Assembly (NCBI GenBank): GCA_003439945.1
Contig: QVRM01000335.1
Coordinates: forward strand, 469,501 to 533,500
DNA length: 64,000 bases
Direction of reading: 5' to 3'
DNA from: Dermanyssus gallinae
Lineage: Eukaryota > Arthropoda > Arachnida > Mesostigmata > Dermanyssidae
Positions within the stretch are counted from its first letter, which is position 1. Each line of letters opens with the position of its first letter. Of the stretch, positions 10,480 to 21,330 are shown piece after piece. The notes beneath the pieces are model-generated. The model saw nothing but the letters and a program-made list of their open reading frames with translations, had not been told where the DNA came from and did not search any database. The translations under genes and the position numbers were made by a program.

Positions 10480-11989
10480 GATAGCTAATTAATGAGTATT
10501 ATCTGCACTTGTTAGCCTTTGAGAGCAATTTGCGGCACAAATTGTCCGCAGAATGTATTTTCGAAGTAAAAATAACCGCCGCACAAATTCGAGCAGCCTT
10601 AATAGCAAGATAAAGTGGCCAGGTAACGCAATCTAGACAAAACAGTACTGCAGCTCTACCCCCGAGAAGGGGCAAAGAAGACGACTGGATTTTAGTAGGT
10701 TTGTTACTGCGGGTTTAACGACGACACGCGGTGCGTGTATTTTACTAATTAGTCTGTATTGAACGAAAAAGAAAAGGAAAATTAAATTAGTCGTACTGAT
10801 AAGATATAACAATTAATGATGATGGCACAAATTGTACAAAAGAGCATTGATAATAATCCCACATTTTATATGGGAACGTTCGCTTATTTCGGGGCATTAC
10901 AAACTTGGAAGTCTGCAAATGAGCAAGCCTCTCTATCTAACCTATTTTTTATTGATTTATATATTGTAGGATTGGCTGGAAAGTTGTTAAGCACACCGCT
11001 AAACACAAGTTAAACTTTGTTACTTAAGGGCCACAATGAGGCGGTTTTTCATCAACTTAGGTTGAAAATAAAACAACGTCGGGGTTGATTGAGGGGTTTC
11101 ATGGGCCGGCTCTTTGACCCGTAGATCACCGGAAATCTGTGTGGGAAGGTGACGGGGCAGAACTTGGAGGCCTGTTGCGGATACTGTGTGACGTTGCGAC
11201 GTGAAATGTTAAGCGCCATGTATATTTGTGCCGGTGCTTTTGCAGCTTCCTTTGCTGCATAGCGTTTGCAGCAGTATGCAGCCAGAATTACTTGTGGCAT
11301 CGACATGCTCGTGTTCACCATTTTCTTACAGTGCGAAAGATCATCAAAGACGTTACGATACGTTACGATGGATTCAATTCCAGCTCACTCTTCACTAAGC
11401 GGTGCATTTAAAAACCTCCCCACTGACTAAATACTGGTTCCACGAGAAGCGAAGTCAGTTCTCCTAAATGGCTTAATGTGCCCTCTCCAGAATTTAACTC
11501 TATTCCTGGAAGGACACCCACACCCACAGTCAAGCACCTGAATCTCATCCTGAAAAAGCTGCTACAGAAATACGACATGCACTGTTGGTTTCACAAATTC
11601 CAGCGAGGACTCCGCGAAGCGCGTCCGTCCAAAAGCAACAACACACGGCGAGGATGTGATACCTATTATTACCTCACATAAGATACATAAAGCGGCTCCT
11701 TATCTTTAGAGTACTCGCTTCATGTACATTGTGAAACACCTTTCAAGCTAATTAGAGTTTGCCGGAGTGTGGGGTCCCCATACTCCCCATACATTTTTAC
11801 CTCAGAACAATGCTGAGGTAAAAGTGTGTGCTACTGCCGTCGGGACGAGTAATTACGCACACATCGCCTACCTGATTTTTTTTTTCCGTAAGGCAATTGC
11901 CCGTGTACGGTTTATTCATGTTATGGCTAATTTTAATCGAATGCAAGGCACAGGCTTTGCCACTAAGCCATCTTGCTCGGTTCTTTTCC
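10480..11989. other. no gene recognised
   Basis: AT-rich sequence with open frames of 60-90 codons on both strands. None contains a recognisable motif, and none is bounded by convincing splice sites. Confidence 0.35.
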
Positions 11990-12376
11990 TCAAGAAATCT
12001 TTCCATCAAGAAAGACTAGAGCCGTACACACTGTCTTGACGATGTGCGTAATGAAGTTCATATGGCGGAGCCGAAGCCTCAGATACCGGAACGAGTCGAC
12101 AAACACCAAGGGTTGACCACCGCAACGTATCACTTGTTTGGCAGGCAATCGATCCCTTCTTCTGAGTTTTACAGTTTTGGTCTTTATGGCGTTTGGGTCT
12201 AGCATTTTCAGAAGACGAGATTCTTCCTCTGCCAGAGGAGTGATTCGCTTGATGGCACGCAGGTCGTGATGAGCGACTACTATGTCATCTGCATGGATCA
12301 CATGGATGTGGTCTTTCGGGGTACTCCTGTCAAGTACAATCGAGAAAATTGGCAAGCAAAAGAGTGAAGGGTTTTC

Positions 12377-12380
<4 letters not shown>
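11990..12380 (-). pseudogene. reverse transcriptase palm fragment of a non-LTR element
   Basis: The minus-strand frame reads HVIHADDIVVAHHDLRAI, the catalytic (F/Y)xDD box of a LINE reverse transcriptase with His for Tyr/Phe, followed about 70 residues later by FVDSFRYLRLRLRHMNF, which corresponds to the YLGV...F..HI stretch that follows the box. The frame is cut at 12,381 by a (TA)n array. It overlaps in content with the plus-strand fragment at 12,635-13,440 but differs in sequence, so the two are separate insertions. Substitution of the first box residue and the truncation mean it is inactive. Confidence 0.65.
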
Positions 12381-12381
<1 letters not shown>

Positions 12382-12419
<38 letters not shown>

Positions 12420-12444
12420 AGAGCATTTAGTACCGCTGAACACT

Positions 12445-12476
<32 letters not shown>
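12382..12476. repeat. two (TA)n tracts flanking a 32-bp spacer
   Basis: TA runs at about 12,382-12,416 and 12,449-12,476 are separated by a short unique spacer. The left run abuts the minus-strand RT fragment. Confidence 0.9.
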
Positions 12477-12634
12477 CAAAGCGGCCTTTGGCAATTTACA
12501 GAAAGGACAAGTCATCGCAGATGATGGAGCTGTTGAATATACGGCGATCACACAGACTACTGGTGTTGCTCAGCGTGATCATCTTGGCCACCTGCTGCTT
12601 TCGGTGCTGGTGAGCGACCTTTCTAAAGAGATAT

Positions 12635-13440
12635 GTGCAGGGTCGGCACTCGCAGGTGAACGCCTTAATGTATGCACATGACAATGTATACAGGTGCTGT
12701 ACTTTCGCAGCCGGTTTCACGTGCAGCAGTACCTTGCAACCTGCGCAGCTATACGTCGACTGGAACAAGTTGGAGATAAACATAAATAAAACAATGAAAT
12801 TTCGACATGAAGGAAAATTGGCTGGAACCAACTTCCTTCATTTGGATTCAAGAACTATAGAATCTAGCTCGCACTTCTCCTACCTAAGAGTCGTGTTTTC
12901 GTCTCGATGTACACACTTCTCGAGGCTCATTGATGAAAGAATTCGGAAATGACTACAGTCTTCTAAGGGTATCCGAGACTCTCATAAGCTATTAATGGAC
13001 GTTACCATAAATCTCTTCAACTTGGAGATCGCGTCCACTGCTTCCTACGGTATGCAGTTGACACGACCTTATCTATCAAAATTAAACATTAGGGCGCTTG
13101 ACCAAATCAAGGCCACTTTTTTGGAGACGGCGCTAAGAGTCGACCGCGCTAGACAGATTAATCTATTAACTGTCGTCGTCTTCGCCTTTTGTTGAGGACC
13201 TCCAAAAGGATGCACGTTCTATAAAACCCAGGAAATTACGTGTAATTCGTAGAAGCGCTGCAAGTATGACAAGAGGCACTTGATCGGATACTTTTTTGTA
13301 CGTAGATTCCACATGAGGATCTGTCTAAGAGAGAAGTTCCACGAAATCTTTTCGTTGTGCTTGTGCAAACTCTGCGGGCGACAATGTGATTTACATCACC
13401 TCCAACAATATGATAGAGCAGTTCTGTTGATTCGACTTTT
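12635..13440 (+). pseudogene. LINE family A, RT C-terminal half and zinc knuckle
   Basis: The plus strand reads TIESSSHFSYLRVVFSS, then (after a TGA at 12,950) LFNLEIASTASYGMQL and IRALDQIKATFLETALRV. Further on, in another frame, comes CLCKLCGRQCDLHHLQQY near 13,350-13,405. The order is the same as in the copy at 15,640-16,625: RT thumb (YLGV-like), the LD.IKA.F segment, then a Cys/His knuckle. Several stops and frame changes make it a pseudogene. The RT palm box is missing, so it is 5'-truncated. Confidence 0.6.
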
Positions 13441-13449
13441 GGAACCCCG

Positions 13450-14923
13450 GTGAGTATACATTTATGCGAATGTGTGGGTCCTCTCTACGCGCAATATATA
13501 AACCAACCATCGGTTAACAAACACTTTGTTTTTATATGCATATACAATTTCACATACAAATCACATACACTTAGTACATAGTACATAATAAGCAGTGAGC
13601 AACTTAGCATTTGCACACACCAAACAAATGCAGGATACTTTACACGTGCGTATTTCTTACGAGCATTCCACTAAAACTTCCACTTTATTATGAACGTTCT
13701 AACGCAAGTCTTACGATTTTCCGTCCCGTCCTATTACCAACACATCCACACGGCCTGCGCGCCCAGCGCTCACAATTGTAATTTTCCATTAGATCATATT
13801 GCAGGACCCTTCGAAGGGAAAACCTAGCTCGTCTTTCGTAATGATTCAGTAGTGCTGAAAATGCCGTAAGTTTTATGGTTTTTTTCAGGGAGAAAAGCAG
13901 CACAGTGTTGCGTCTCTCTGCCGTAACGCAAACAAATATCGTTCTGTCGACGATAAAGTTTGAGCAACCGCTCCTTGGCAATAAGCAACGAAGGTACACC
14001 TGGTCCGCCGGAATTCGATCAGCAACCGAAACATTGACTTATCCACCGCTGCTGATAAGCGGCCAACAGAGGGTTTGCGCCCGCAGTCCTTTGCCGAAGA
14101 AGACGAGTCGATGCCATCTCTCACGAGTCATCAGAGTGCAGCGACTCACACTGCCTACGGCTGTGTGAGTGGTGCAGAAGGCAAGGAGAGAGAAGAAGGG
14201 ATAAGAAAAAGAAGAAGACGAAGGCGAAGAAGTTGAGTTCAACAAACGCTTCGTAAAACGCCATGTCCTCTCGTCGATTTATTCTTTAAGCATGTCGACG
14301 ACGAGATTACAATTTGTTTTCCGCGCGCATCAAATCGATTCTCTGCTGCTCGGCCTCGGCCAGAGGTTGGGCTTAAACACGTGCGTGTATTCTATATATA
14401 TATATACATATACATATATATACATATGACGGTATATTAATAATCTTACGAACGTGTGTGTCTTCTCAGAAGGAAGCAAGGAGAGGTCGGAAACGGCTTT
14501 TCCACTTTCGGGGTTTGAGCCGCAAAGCGCAGAACGCAGCGTCCGAAGCATCCATCCATCGTGCATCTCTGAGCGCGCTCGGAACGCACACTGAAGGGCT
14601 GATAGGGAGAAACGCGCGGGGGGTGGGGGGCAAGCGACACCGGCAAGGCGATTAAATCGTGGCGGCATTCGAACGTTATTTCGTTCGAATTTCGAATGCG
14701 AATCAAGTCTGACGGCTGATTACGTCACAACACACAGCGGTCGACGCCAATCGAACCACCATCACCGGACGACAATAACGGATAGAGCGGCGTTCACCCT
14801 CGACAATCATTCCAAAGTAGCGCGCAGTGATCAATGCGTCATTGCCGCTGCCGCCACTGCGGCGATCGATACAGAAACCCGTCGCCAGATCACGCACATA
14901 TGTCTCGCGTATGTACGTCCGTC

Positions 14924-14955
<32 letters not shown>

Positions 14956-14980
14956 TCAACGCAATCACACGAAACGAAGC
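13450..14980. other. no gene recognised; mixed-complexity sequence
   Basis: Contains an (ATAC/TATA) run near 14,393-14,430 and a CAA-rich run at 14,927-14,957. The open frames near 13,690-14,240 and 14,330-14,700 are arginine/serine-rich with no domain I recognise. Confidence 0.35.
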
Positions 14981-14984
14981 GGCT

Positions 14985-15500
14985 CGCTGTCACGACCCCT
15001 GGCTGTCCACCCTGGCCGCGAATCGACGACGACGACGGCGAGATAAATAATGACGTCCTCTGTGTACAGGGAAAAAATAAAAATAAATAAAAAGAAGCAC
15101 TAGCGTTACAGCTGGGTCGGGATCAGGCCGAACTCGTGTGGGAATACCGGGCGAGAGGTGCCTCTGGAACGAACGCTCCAAAAAACGCTAAGAACTACGT
15201 TTAGACTTCTTCGTCAGAAGAAATTCTTAGAGCATTTATGCTGTACACAGTACGGGTAGCTACTGAGTAATTATGGAATAGAACGCATTGAGAAATAAAA
15301 TCAGGTATGCTTATGATATATGCGAAGCAATAGAGGCATAACATGTAAATTGCTTTCGAAGCAATCGCCGAGGATTCATTTTCATAGATTCGTCGTCTTG
15401 ACATGCGTCATGAGAATACACTGTTCTGGTCTTGCGCACGTGCGAAAGTAGCCGAAGATTAGAGAGTTTAGTGGCTCCAGCCGAAAGAAGCCGCTTTAAG
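14985..15500 (+). repeat. dispersed repeat B (empty-site copy)
   Basis: Its first part (ctagcgttacagct..., around 14,990-15,160) recurs at 17,780-17,915. Its later part (15,190-15,490, with gaaattctta, tgctgta, gtaattatg, gcaatcgcc and gctgaagattaga-like blocks) recurs at 20,200-20,310 plus 20,680-20,830. In the latter copy a (TA)n-bounded insertion splits the repeat. This copy preserves the unsplit arrangement. No protein is recognised in it. Confidence 0.55.
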
Positions 15501-15639
15501 AAATGCTTCTTTTTACCGCCGCTGAGCGGGTTCAAGTACACCTTTTTTGCCGTACGGTGTCCATACTGAAGAGCAACGGAACGACACTCGCCAGGAATGA
15601 GTATTTATACATACTATTATAAACACGCACAGCACAAGG

Positions 15640-16625
15640 CGACACGGCAAGCCCTTTCTTATTCATCCTCTATGTCGAAGGGTTAAGCCAGACACTTCGA
15701 AATGCTTGAGCTCCGCATCTATTCTACGCTGACGATCTTATCATAATGGCCAAGTCAAGACCACATTTACAGAGTTACCTCAATGAAATGAGCCAATGAT
15801 GCGCAGAATATAAGCTGACAATTAATGTATCCAAGACGAAAATCCTTCGATTTTCCCAAGGAGGCCGATACGCCAGTCTTGACTATATCATCAGGATTAA
15901 TAACCAAAATATCGAATTATTAAGTAAATTTAGCTACCTCGGGGTAACCTTGACACCCGGCCTATCTTTTACAAAACACATAGAGAACAAGCGTGCAAAA
16001 GCAGTATCGGCCATGACGCTGCTCGGAGATCTTACACAAATTGGAATTAAGACTGGAATTAATATTTTTAAAAGAAAAATAGCTCCAATTATAACTACTG
16101 CCTTCGGACCATTGCACCAAACTTAACCTTAGATAACATGAAAAAAATAGACAAAATAAAAGCTAATTTTGTGAAGTATATGCTCGGACTACCGCGTAAC
16201 GCATCGACAACCTTGGCGCTGGAAGTTATGCCAAGAGCGAAGCTTTGTGGAAGATCTTATCCTGGACAAATACGTTTTTAGCGCACTCGTCGTAGAGCAA
16301 TATCGCGCCTAAAGAGAGAAGCGTAATTTGAGCTTTGCCATAGAGATGTTCACCGACGCCCCTGCATTCACGACAGACCGTTGGAAGCAGGGAATGCAAG
16401 TGAACAGACGGGTACTCTGCAGACTTACCTGGCATGGCTACCACCAATATATATGCCTAAAAGGGTATTGCTTTGAAATTGAAGACTGTGTATGTAAATA
16501 TTGTGGCACATGTAATATTGACCGATACCACATACTGCAATGCAATGAAATAGAAGCTGGTTCGATGCATGCAGTAGTAAACAACGTTATCAGCCGACAT
16601 GAATTTCAGGTAATATCTATATATA
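15640..16625 (+). pseudogene. LINE family A, RT palm to C-terminal zinc knuckle
   Basis: The best copy of this family. The plus strand reads QGDTASPFLFILYVEG, then FYADDLIIMAKS (catalytic box near 15,722-15,740), then FSYLGVTLTPGLSFTKHI, KKIDKIKANFVKYMLG, LTWHGYHQYICL and the knuckle CVCKYCGTCNIDRYHILQC. The order RT palm, thumb and then a C-terminal Cys/His knuckle is that of several non-LTR retrotransposons. It is broken by TGA near 15,707, a frame change near 16,100 and a stop near 16,280. The upstream RT and any endonuclease are absent, so it is 5'-truncated. The 3' edge is A/T-rich near 16,625. I cannot assign the clade by eye. Confidence 0.8.
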
Positions 16626-16810
16626 TAATATAAACACGCAGGTTATATGTATAGAATTAGCCATGACTAGTGTAAAGCAGAACTTAACCATTACTTAGCG
16701 TAACGACAAAAGATAAAATTGGCCGTAAGGTGTCCGCCAGTACCGTTCCTACAGATATAGTACTGTAACAAGCACAACAGTCGAAGCTGGTTATATATTA
16801 TGCAATACAA

Positions 16811-16816
<6 letters not shown>

Positions 16817-16882
<66 letters not shown>
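16817..16882. repeat. (TA)n microsatellite
   Basis: About 65 bp of TA lying between LINE family A and dispersed repeat X. Confidence 0.95.
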
Positions 16883-16885
<3 letters not shown>

Positions 16886-16889
16886 TATT

Positions 16890-17770
16890 CATACGAAAGG
16901 GAATTTGCCTTGGCAGGGTACATAAATGTCTTGCCCGTTACACTTGCCAGAGCTGCTGTAAAGGGCGTCAGAAAGGTAACTTCATCCTCATCGGTGTCAC
17001 TATTGATGGGTTCACGTTGAATGAAGCCACCCACCTTATGAGGACCCGAAGACCCGTCATATCGGACTTCGGCAGAAGGCGTTGTTCGGCCACGGTTGTC
17101 AGTATGTTTGTCTTTGACTTCTTCAGAATGTCTTTGGCATCGCCAGTATGTTTGCATTTGACTTTGTCAGTAACCGTCTTCAACATGGCAACATTCGACT
17201 GGTGGTAGGCCAGTCGAAGTGCTGCTTGTTGCGATTGCTGTAGGTACGGTTGCTGCTTACCAAAGTACCTCTTTCTTCCGAAGTGTCTCCCGTTCTTGAC
17301 GACAGATATCGCACCGCGCGGCCATGAAGCTGGTGTCCCTACTAAAGGCGCAATTGTGCGCGTAAACCCTGTTCCTGGAATCGAACGAACGCCAGAGAAA
17401 CCTATCATCTTTATCAGATTGGTCAGTTGCCACTTGCTAGATATCGCCAGGCAAGTCGACGAACCGACGCTGAACAGCTAATGGTATACGGTTTGCACAA
17501 CCGATGCCACATGTTTTTCTTTGCTGTAAAACTTTGGTTTGCGTACAATTTGTTTTTCTCCTTCTCAGTTCATTTTGACTTTTCATAGCTCTCATTTTTT
17601 CTTTCTCCCCCTATATCTTATCTCTTGTTGGTATTCTGTCTCGTTCTTCTATTTCTCAAGCTCTCCGCCCTATGCCGCATCGGTTTTATCGCTCATCAAA
17701 CGTCACTAGACGATTTTCGCCACTGACATCTTAACGCCGTTACAGATGATTCCCTCACACGAATCACACA
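16890..17770 (+). repeat. dispersed repeat X, copy 1
   Basis: Extended DNA-level similarity to 24,430-25,380 in the same orientation. Shared blocks include acttgccag, gcgtcagaa, gaagccaccc, cttatgagg, cggacttcggcag, caacattcga, gctctttcttcc-like runs and caaaccctgttcct, followed by similar pyrimidine-rich stretches. Each copy follows a (TA)n tract. Open frames exist on both strands (a 146-codon one on the minus strand) but I recognise no domain, so the element type is unknown. It may be a non-autonomous element or the untranslated or ORF1 part of a retroelement. Confidence 0.6.
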
Positions 17771-17774
17771 AAAC

Positions 17775-17915
17775 GAGCAGGCGGCACGTTGTTATGACTC
17801 TCCACCCCGGTCGCGGATACGCAGGATGAACAATGACGTGCTCGGTGTAAAGCTCAAAAAAGAAGCTAGCGTTACAGCTCTGGGTCAAGCCATACTTGTG
17901 GAATACTATTGAACA
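17775..17915 (+). repeat. dispersed repeat B, partial copy
   Basis: Matches 14,990-15,150: ctccaccc, atgacgtcct/tgacgtgctc, gctagcgttacagct and gtgggaata/tggaatact blocks in the same order. It directly follows repeat X, suggesting X and B may be parts of one larger element. Confidence 0.5.
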
Positions 17916-18399
17916 ACATCTGAAAGGGTAAATTGAGGTTCTTCTTTGCGTTCTGCTCGTTGTTGACCTATCCTTAAAGTTCGTTGTTTTTCCTGCTCGT
18001 TCATGTCTGAAGACGCTATTACCGATGAATCCCTACGTATACGTTCAAAAGCTGGGCGGCGGAAGTAGACTAAAATATATAATATATTTGTGGGCTATCT
18101 TCACCTGTCTTGCGCATGACACACTTGTTATCCGGAGCCGTGCCTACCTTATGCCGGCATTTTTGACATCATTAGTGCTACGCCAATACCTGCTTCAGAC
18201 AGCTGGCAGCTCACGTCTCCATGCACTCTGTTGAACCATTTCCCCAGGTGGAGAATGACCTGGCGCGCCCAGCCTGTCCGTATGTTCTTCTCAGGAGCTG
18301 GTGGTTTGTATTCAATCCTCGGGTCACGCTCTAAGCGTCTGTCTCCGGGCTTTGGTTTTTCGTACGGACCGGATCTGCTTGATTCGTAAACGTTCCTCG

Positions 18400-19020
18400 A
18401 TCATCCTAGGCCACGAGTGAACAACGTTACCGAGGCAAGACAGGCGCACAATGCTCATGACCGTAACTCCGGCAATTATGATGACCACTGTCTTGCTGCA
18501 GAACGCGTGTCGACTCTGCATTAGTCGTGTACTCGGTTGTTGTAATTTCGATTAATGCCAGAATTTCAAAAGCCAGAATCTAGATACTTAGATAAACTAG
18601 ATAAGGTGAAGACTATGCGTTTCAAGCTAGCCATTAAGTTGTCACGGATTGCGAAAAACCGACTTGTTTACCTTATGACTTCTACTCAACCACTTGTAGA
18701 AGATATAGTCACTATATTCCGTCTCCCGCTCTTCTTCAGTTTAGATAAAACTTTATAAGGAAACTTCGAGCAATTCCCGGAAGCTTCATCAAATAGCCAG
18801 CGATCTGCGAGCCACGCAGAACTGGCAGAGACCACTACAACCACCAACCAAAGTCTTGTGGCGCGCCATTCACTTCACGGATTTCACCATAAACTCTGCC
18901 CTCGAAAAGACTTCCACGATCCTGACGCCGGCTGTGTGTGCCGTTTATGCAACCAGTCGTGTCCTATCTACCATCTCGATACCTGTCAGAGAGTTATTGC
19001 CGTAATACGGTGTAATCATT
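18400..19020 (+). pseudogene. LINE family A, C-terminal remnant
   Basis: The plus strand reads YLDKLDKVKTMRFKLAIKLS near 18,590-18,650, corresponding to KKIDKIKANFVKYMLG of the 15.6-kb copy. After frame changes CVCRLCNQSCPIYHLDTC near 18,930-18,985 corresponds to the C-terminal knuckle. Many stops lie between. This is a decayed copy of the same family. Confidence 0.5.
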
Positions 19021-19029
19021 AAAGTATGA

Positions 19030-20195
19030 TGAAAAGCCGGAATCGAATCGGCTTTCGTTTCATTTTGGCGCGCTCATTTCGTCTGTGCTATGTAGGGCTT
19101 CCCTGTTTGCGGCGTCCGGATCTTTCGTGCTCTAGAATGCTCATCTTCCATTGTTATGTGACTTTCCTTATGGTCTATATAATGGTATCGAGGCAAATAC
19201 TGCTACTATTAAAGTCCGAAATGTCTGTGTCGGCGGTGTGTCGGCTGAAGCCGGTTCTTGAGCTCTTTGCTTGCCTGGTGTACTTACAGTGGTACTACAT
19301 CCCAGTAGTACTACATACAGTCATGTAGCTGCCGGGTGGAATTGCATTAAGCGTCTGCCGGGTTTAGTGTTCTTAACACTTTTGTCGTGGACGAGGACTG
19401 TTCTGACATCGCTGTCGCTTATAATACGGGAGTTACTCTTTCCGTTTCTTTGTGATTCTTCCCGTGCCAGTTTTTAACAAGCTCCGCTTTAACGTGTTCC
19501 AAGTCCTTGGCTTCTGCAGATTTTTCTGGGTTTTCCGCTTCTTCAGTGCTTGTTTAATGTTTCCTAGTTAACGTGGTTTTGCCACCTCCTTTGGCTGTGA
19601 GTGATCTGCTTTTGTGCTAGCCGCTCATGCATTTCATTCTTCTTTGCTAGCTGTTCCTCCATCACTATGGTGGAGATTTTATGCTTACCTGCCGTCATCT
19701 CTTTTTGTTAGTTGCTGGATTCGTTCTCTTACTTGTGCCCGAGCGTCTTTATTTATCTCCAAGTTGTCTTGTCAATTACTTTTGTTCGTATCATGTGTCG
19801 ATCTCCTGCTTTTATCACTTGTCGCTTTTGTTCCGGCTTCCAGCTAGTATCCGTTTTCGGTTAAGTGGCCCCAGACTTTTTTGCAATGCTTTTATTGCAA
19901 ATAACCTGGAGGAGGAGCAGGAGTCCAAAACAAATCCAATGGAGCCTGCACTTTTTGGGATTGTCTTGTAGCGCTGCTTTTGCAGGTGCCTTCCTGCCGT
20001 CAAGTCCTGTTATCCTCCCCCCCCATAGTTGCTTCTACGTCATCTTGCCGTGTCTTCTTTTTGGCTGACCTCGACGCGGTGATGTCTGCTGCACCCGATC
20101 AGCCGATCTCTATTCATCTCCAAAGACTCTCCACTCTGGTTGTGGATAGACAAAATATAGGTGTAAAGCAAAAAACCTAACTACGGTTTCATGTC
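19030..20195. other. no gene recognised
   Basis: T- and C-rich on the plus strand with several hydrophobic open frames of 65-100 codons. No domain, start context or splice sites support any of them. Confidence 0.35.
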
Positions 20196-20318
20196 AGGTA
20201 GTACTCTTAGAACTGGGCAACCCTCCGAAAAGCGCAAAAAAATCTTTAAGTTTCATGAGCAGAAATTCTTACGGTATTTTTGCTGTATACGGCAGAAATA
20301 ACTACAGTAATTATGTAA

Positions 20319-20341
20319 TATATATATATATATATATATAA
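20319..20341. repeat. (TA)n tract, left boundary of insert
   Basis: Short TA run on the left side of the insert within repeat B. Confidence 0.9.
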
Positions 20342-20611
20342 CTTTGTTAAGTTAGCACCTTGGAGTGAATCATTGTCTCCGCGTGAACGTGTGGTCACGA
20401 GTTCTCTAACCCAGGATCCCAGTTCAGCAATGTGCCCCGAACTTGGTCCGCACCTGCACCGACCATCGAAGGGGCTTTGAATCGGTTACAGTTGTGTCCC
20501 AAACAAGCATGCGGCCACGCTCGAGAGTCAGAGTTAGACCGTCAGGTCTTTTTCCATCATCCCTGGATAGACCTAGGGGCTCTAATACACACGAAAAGCT
20601 AGCAGATCTCA

Positions 20612-20612
<1 letters not shown>
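20342..20612 (-). pseudogene. GKxxxGLTL-type retroelement fragment inside (TA)n
   Basis: The minus strand reads [19 protein letters not shown], then [19 protein letters not shown] and KPLRWSVQV. This copy keeps one open frame over the region and shows the domain best: GKRPDG followed after about 14 residues by WD. It shares long DNA runs with 4,970-5,150. The 5' side of the coding strand is cut by (TA)n at 20,613 and the 3' side meets (TA)n at 20,341. The RPD...D arrangement could reflect a PD-(D/E)xK-like nuclease, but that is inference. Confidence 0.55.

Positions 20613-20678
<66 letters not shown>
20613..20678. repeat. (TA)n tract, right boundary of insert
   Basis: About 65 bp of TA on the right side of the insert. 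Confidence 0.95.
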
Positions 20679-20682
<4 letters not shown>

Positions 20683-20850
20683 GATAAAGGCATAATTAAG
20701 TTGCTTTAGAGGCAATTGCCTCAATATAGATCCACAAAAATGGGAACAAGCTTCATAGATCTATATTAAGGTGCTGTGGTGCTTTGCACGTGTGAAGATA
20801 GCTGAAGATTAGAAATTCTAGTATCTAGCAGTTACCCAAATGTAGTACTT

Positions 20851-21034
20851 TATACAAGTACTAATACACGTACGTAGGCTATGCACAATAAGCCACGAGA
20901 AACATATTTGGCTAGTGTTATGTAGGACTCAACGACTTGTAAGATGTCCGCCAGTAGTATTAAAAAGAAATATATTCGCTTAACGCGGAATCGTAACAGA
21001 TATTGAACTGCAGCGAAGACGAAGGGCAAAGTTG

Positions 21035-21078
<44 letters not shown>

Positions 21079-21330
21079 GAAAAGTGAGGTTTTCAGTACT
21101 TTCTAGAGTTAGTTCTGTGGTGAAAAGTGCAAGAGAGGCCTCCCGTGGCCCTAGATCGGGCTTTCCCAAGGTCCGTCAATCTCTACTCACCGAAAAAGAA
21201 GGTCAGTTTGTCTATACCATAGTGCGTTATAGTGCCCCTTGGACACGTGCAGCCTTGCACGTAGGCGCGGCCATGTTCACCGGGCGTTCCAACGTGGTAC
21301 AGAGAGGAGGGGAATCCCGCCACTCTTAAA
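20851..21330. other. no gene recognised; (TA)n at 21,038-21,074
   Basis: Includes agatgtccgccagta at 20,943, recalling aggtgtccgccagtac at 16,728, and a (TA)n tract. No coding sequence could be supported. Confidence 0.35.

Larger units (their letters stand above)
20200..20850 (+). repeat. dispersed repeat B, copy split by a (TA)n-bounded insertion
   Basis: The blocks gaaattctta, tgctgtatac and gtaattatg (20,255-20,315) and gataaaggcataatt, ttgctttagaggcaattgcc and gctgaagattaga (20,680-20,815) match 15,225-15,480 in order. Between them lies (TA)n, a 270-bp insert, then (TA)n again. The homologous place in the other copy (about 15,290-15,330) has no TA run and no insert. Confidence 0.6.

Noticed and set aside
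12000..13440. Twin-priming explanation for the minus and plus RT fragments around the 12.4-kb TA tracts
   Set aside because: Both fragments contain the same RT thumb segment (SFRYLR and HFSYLR) but differ in sequence, so they are better seen as separate insertions.
16798..17208. Long open frames of alternating Tyr/Ile codons on both strands through (TA)n (also at 2,230, 7,391, 20,424, 25,785, 38,000, 47,413 and 59,000)
   Set aside because: Pure TA repeats have no stop codon in any frame, so they prolong chance frames. No conserved coding sequence flanks them, except where a real LINE fragment or PAF-AH exon 1 happens to be attached.
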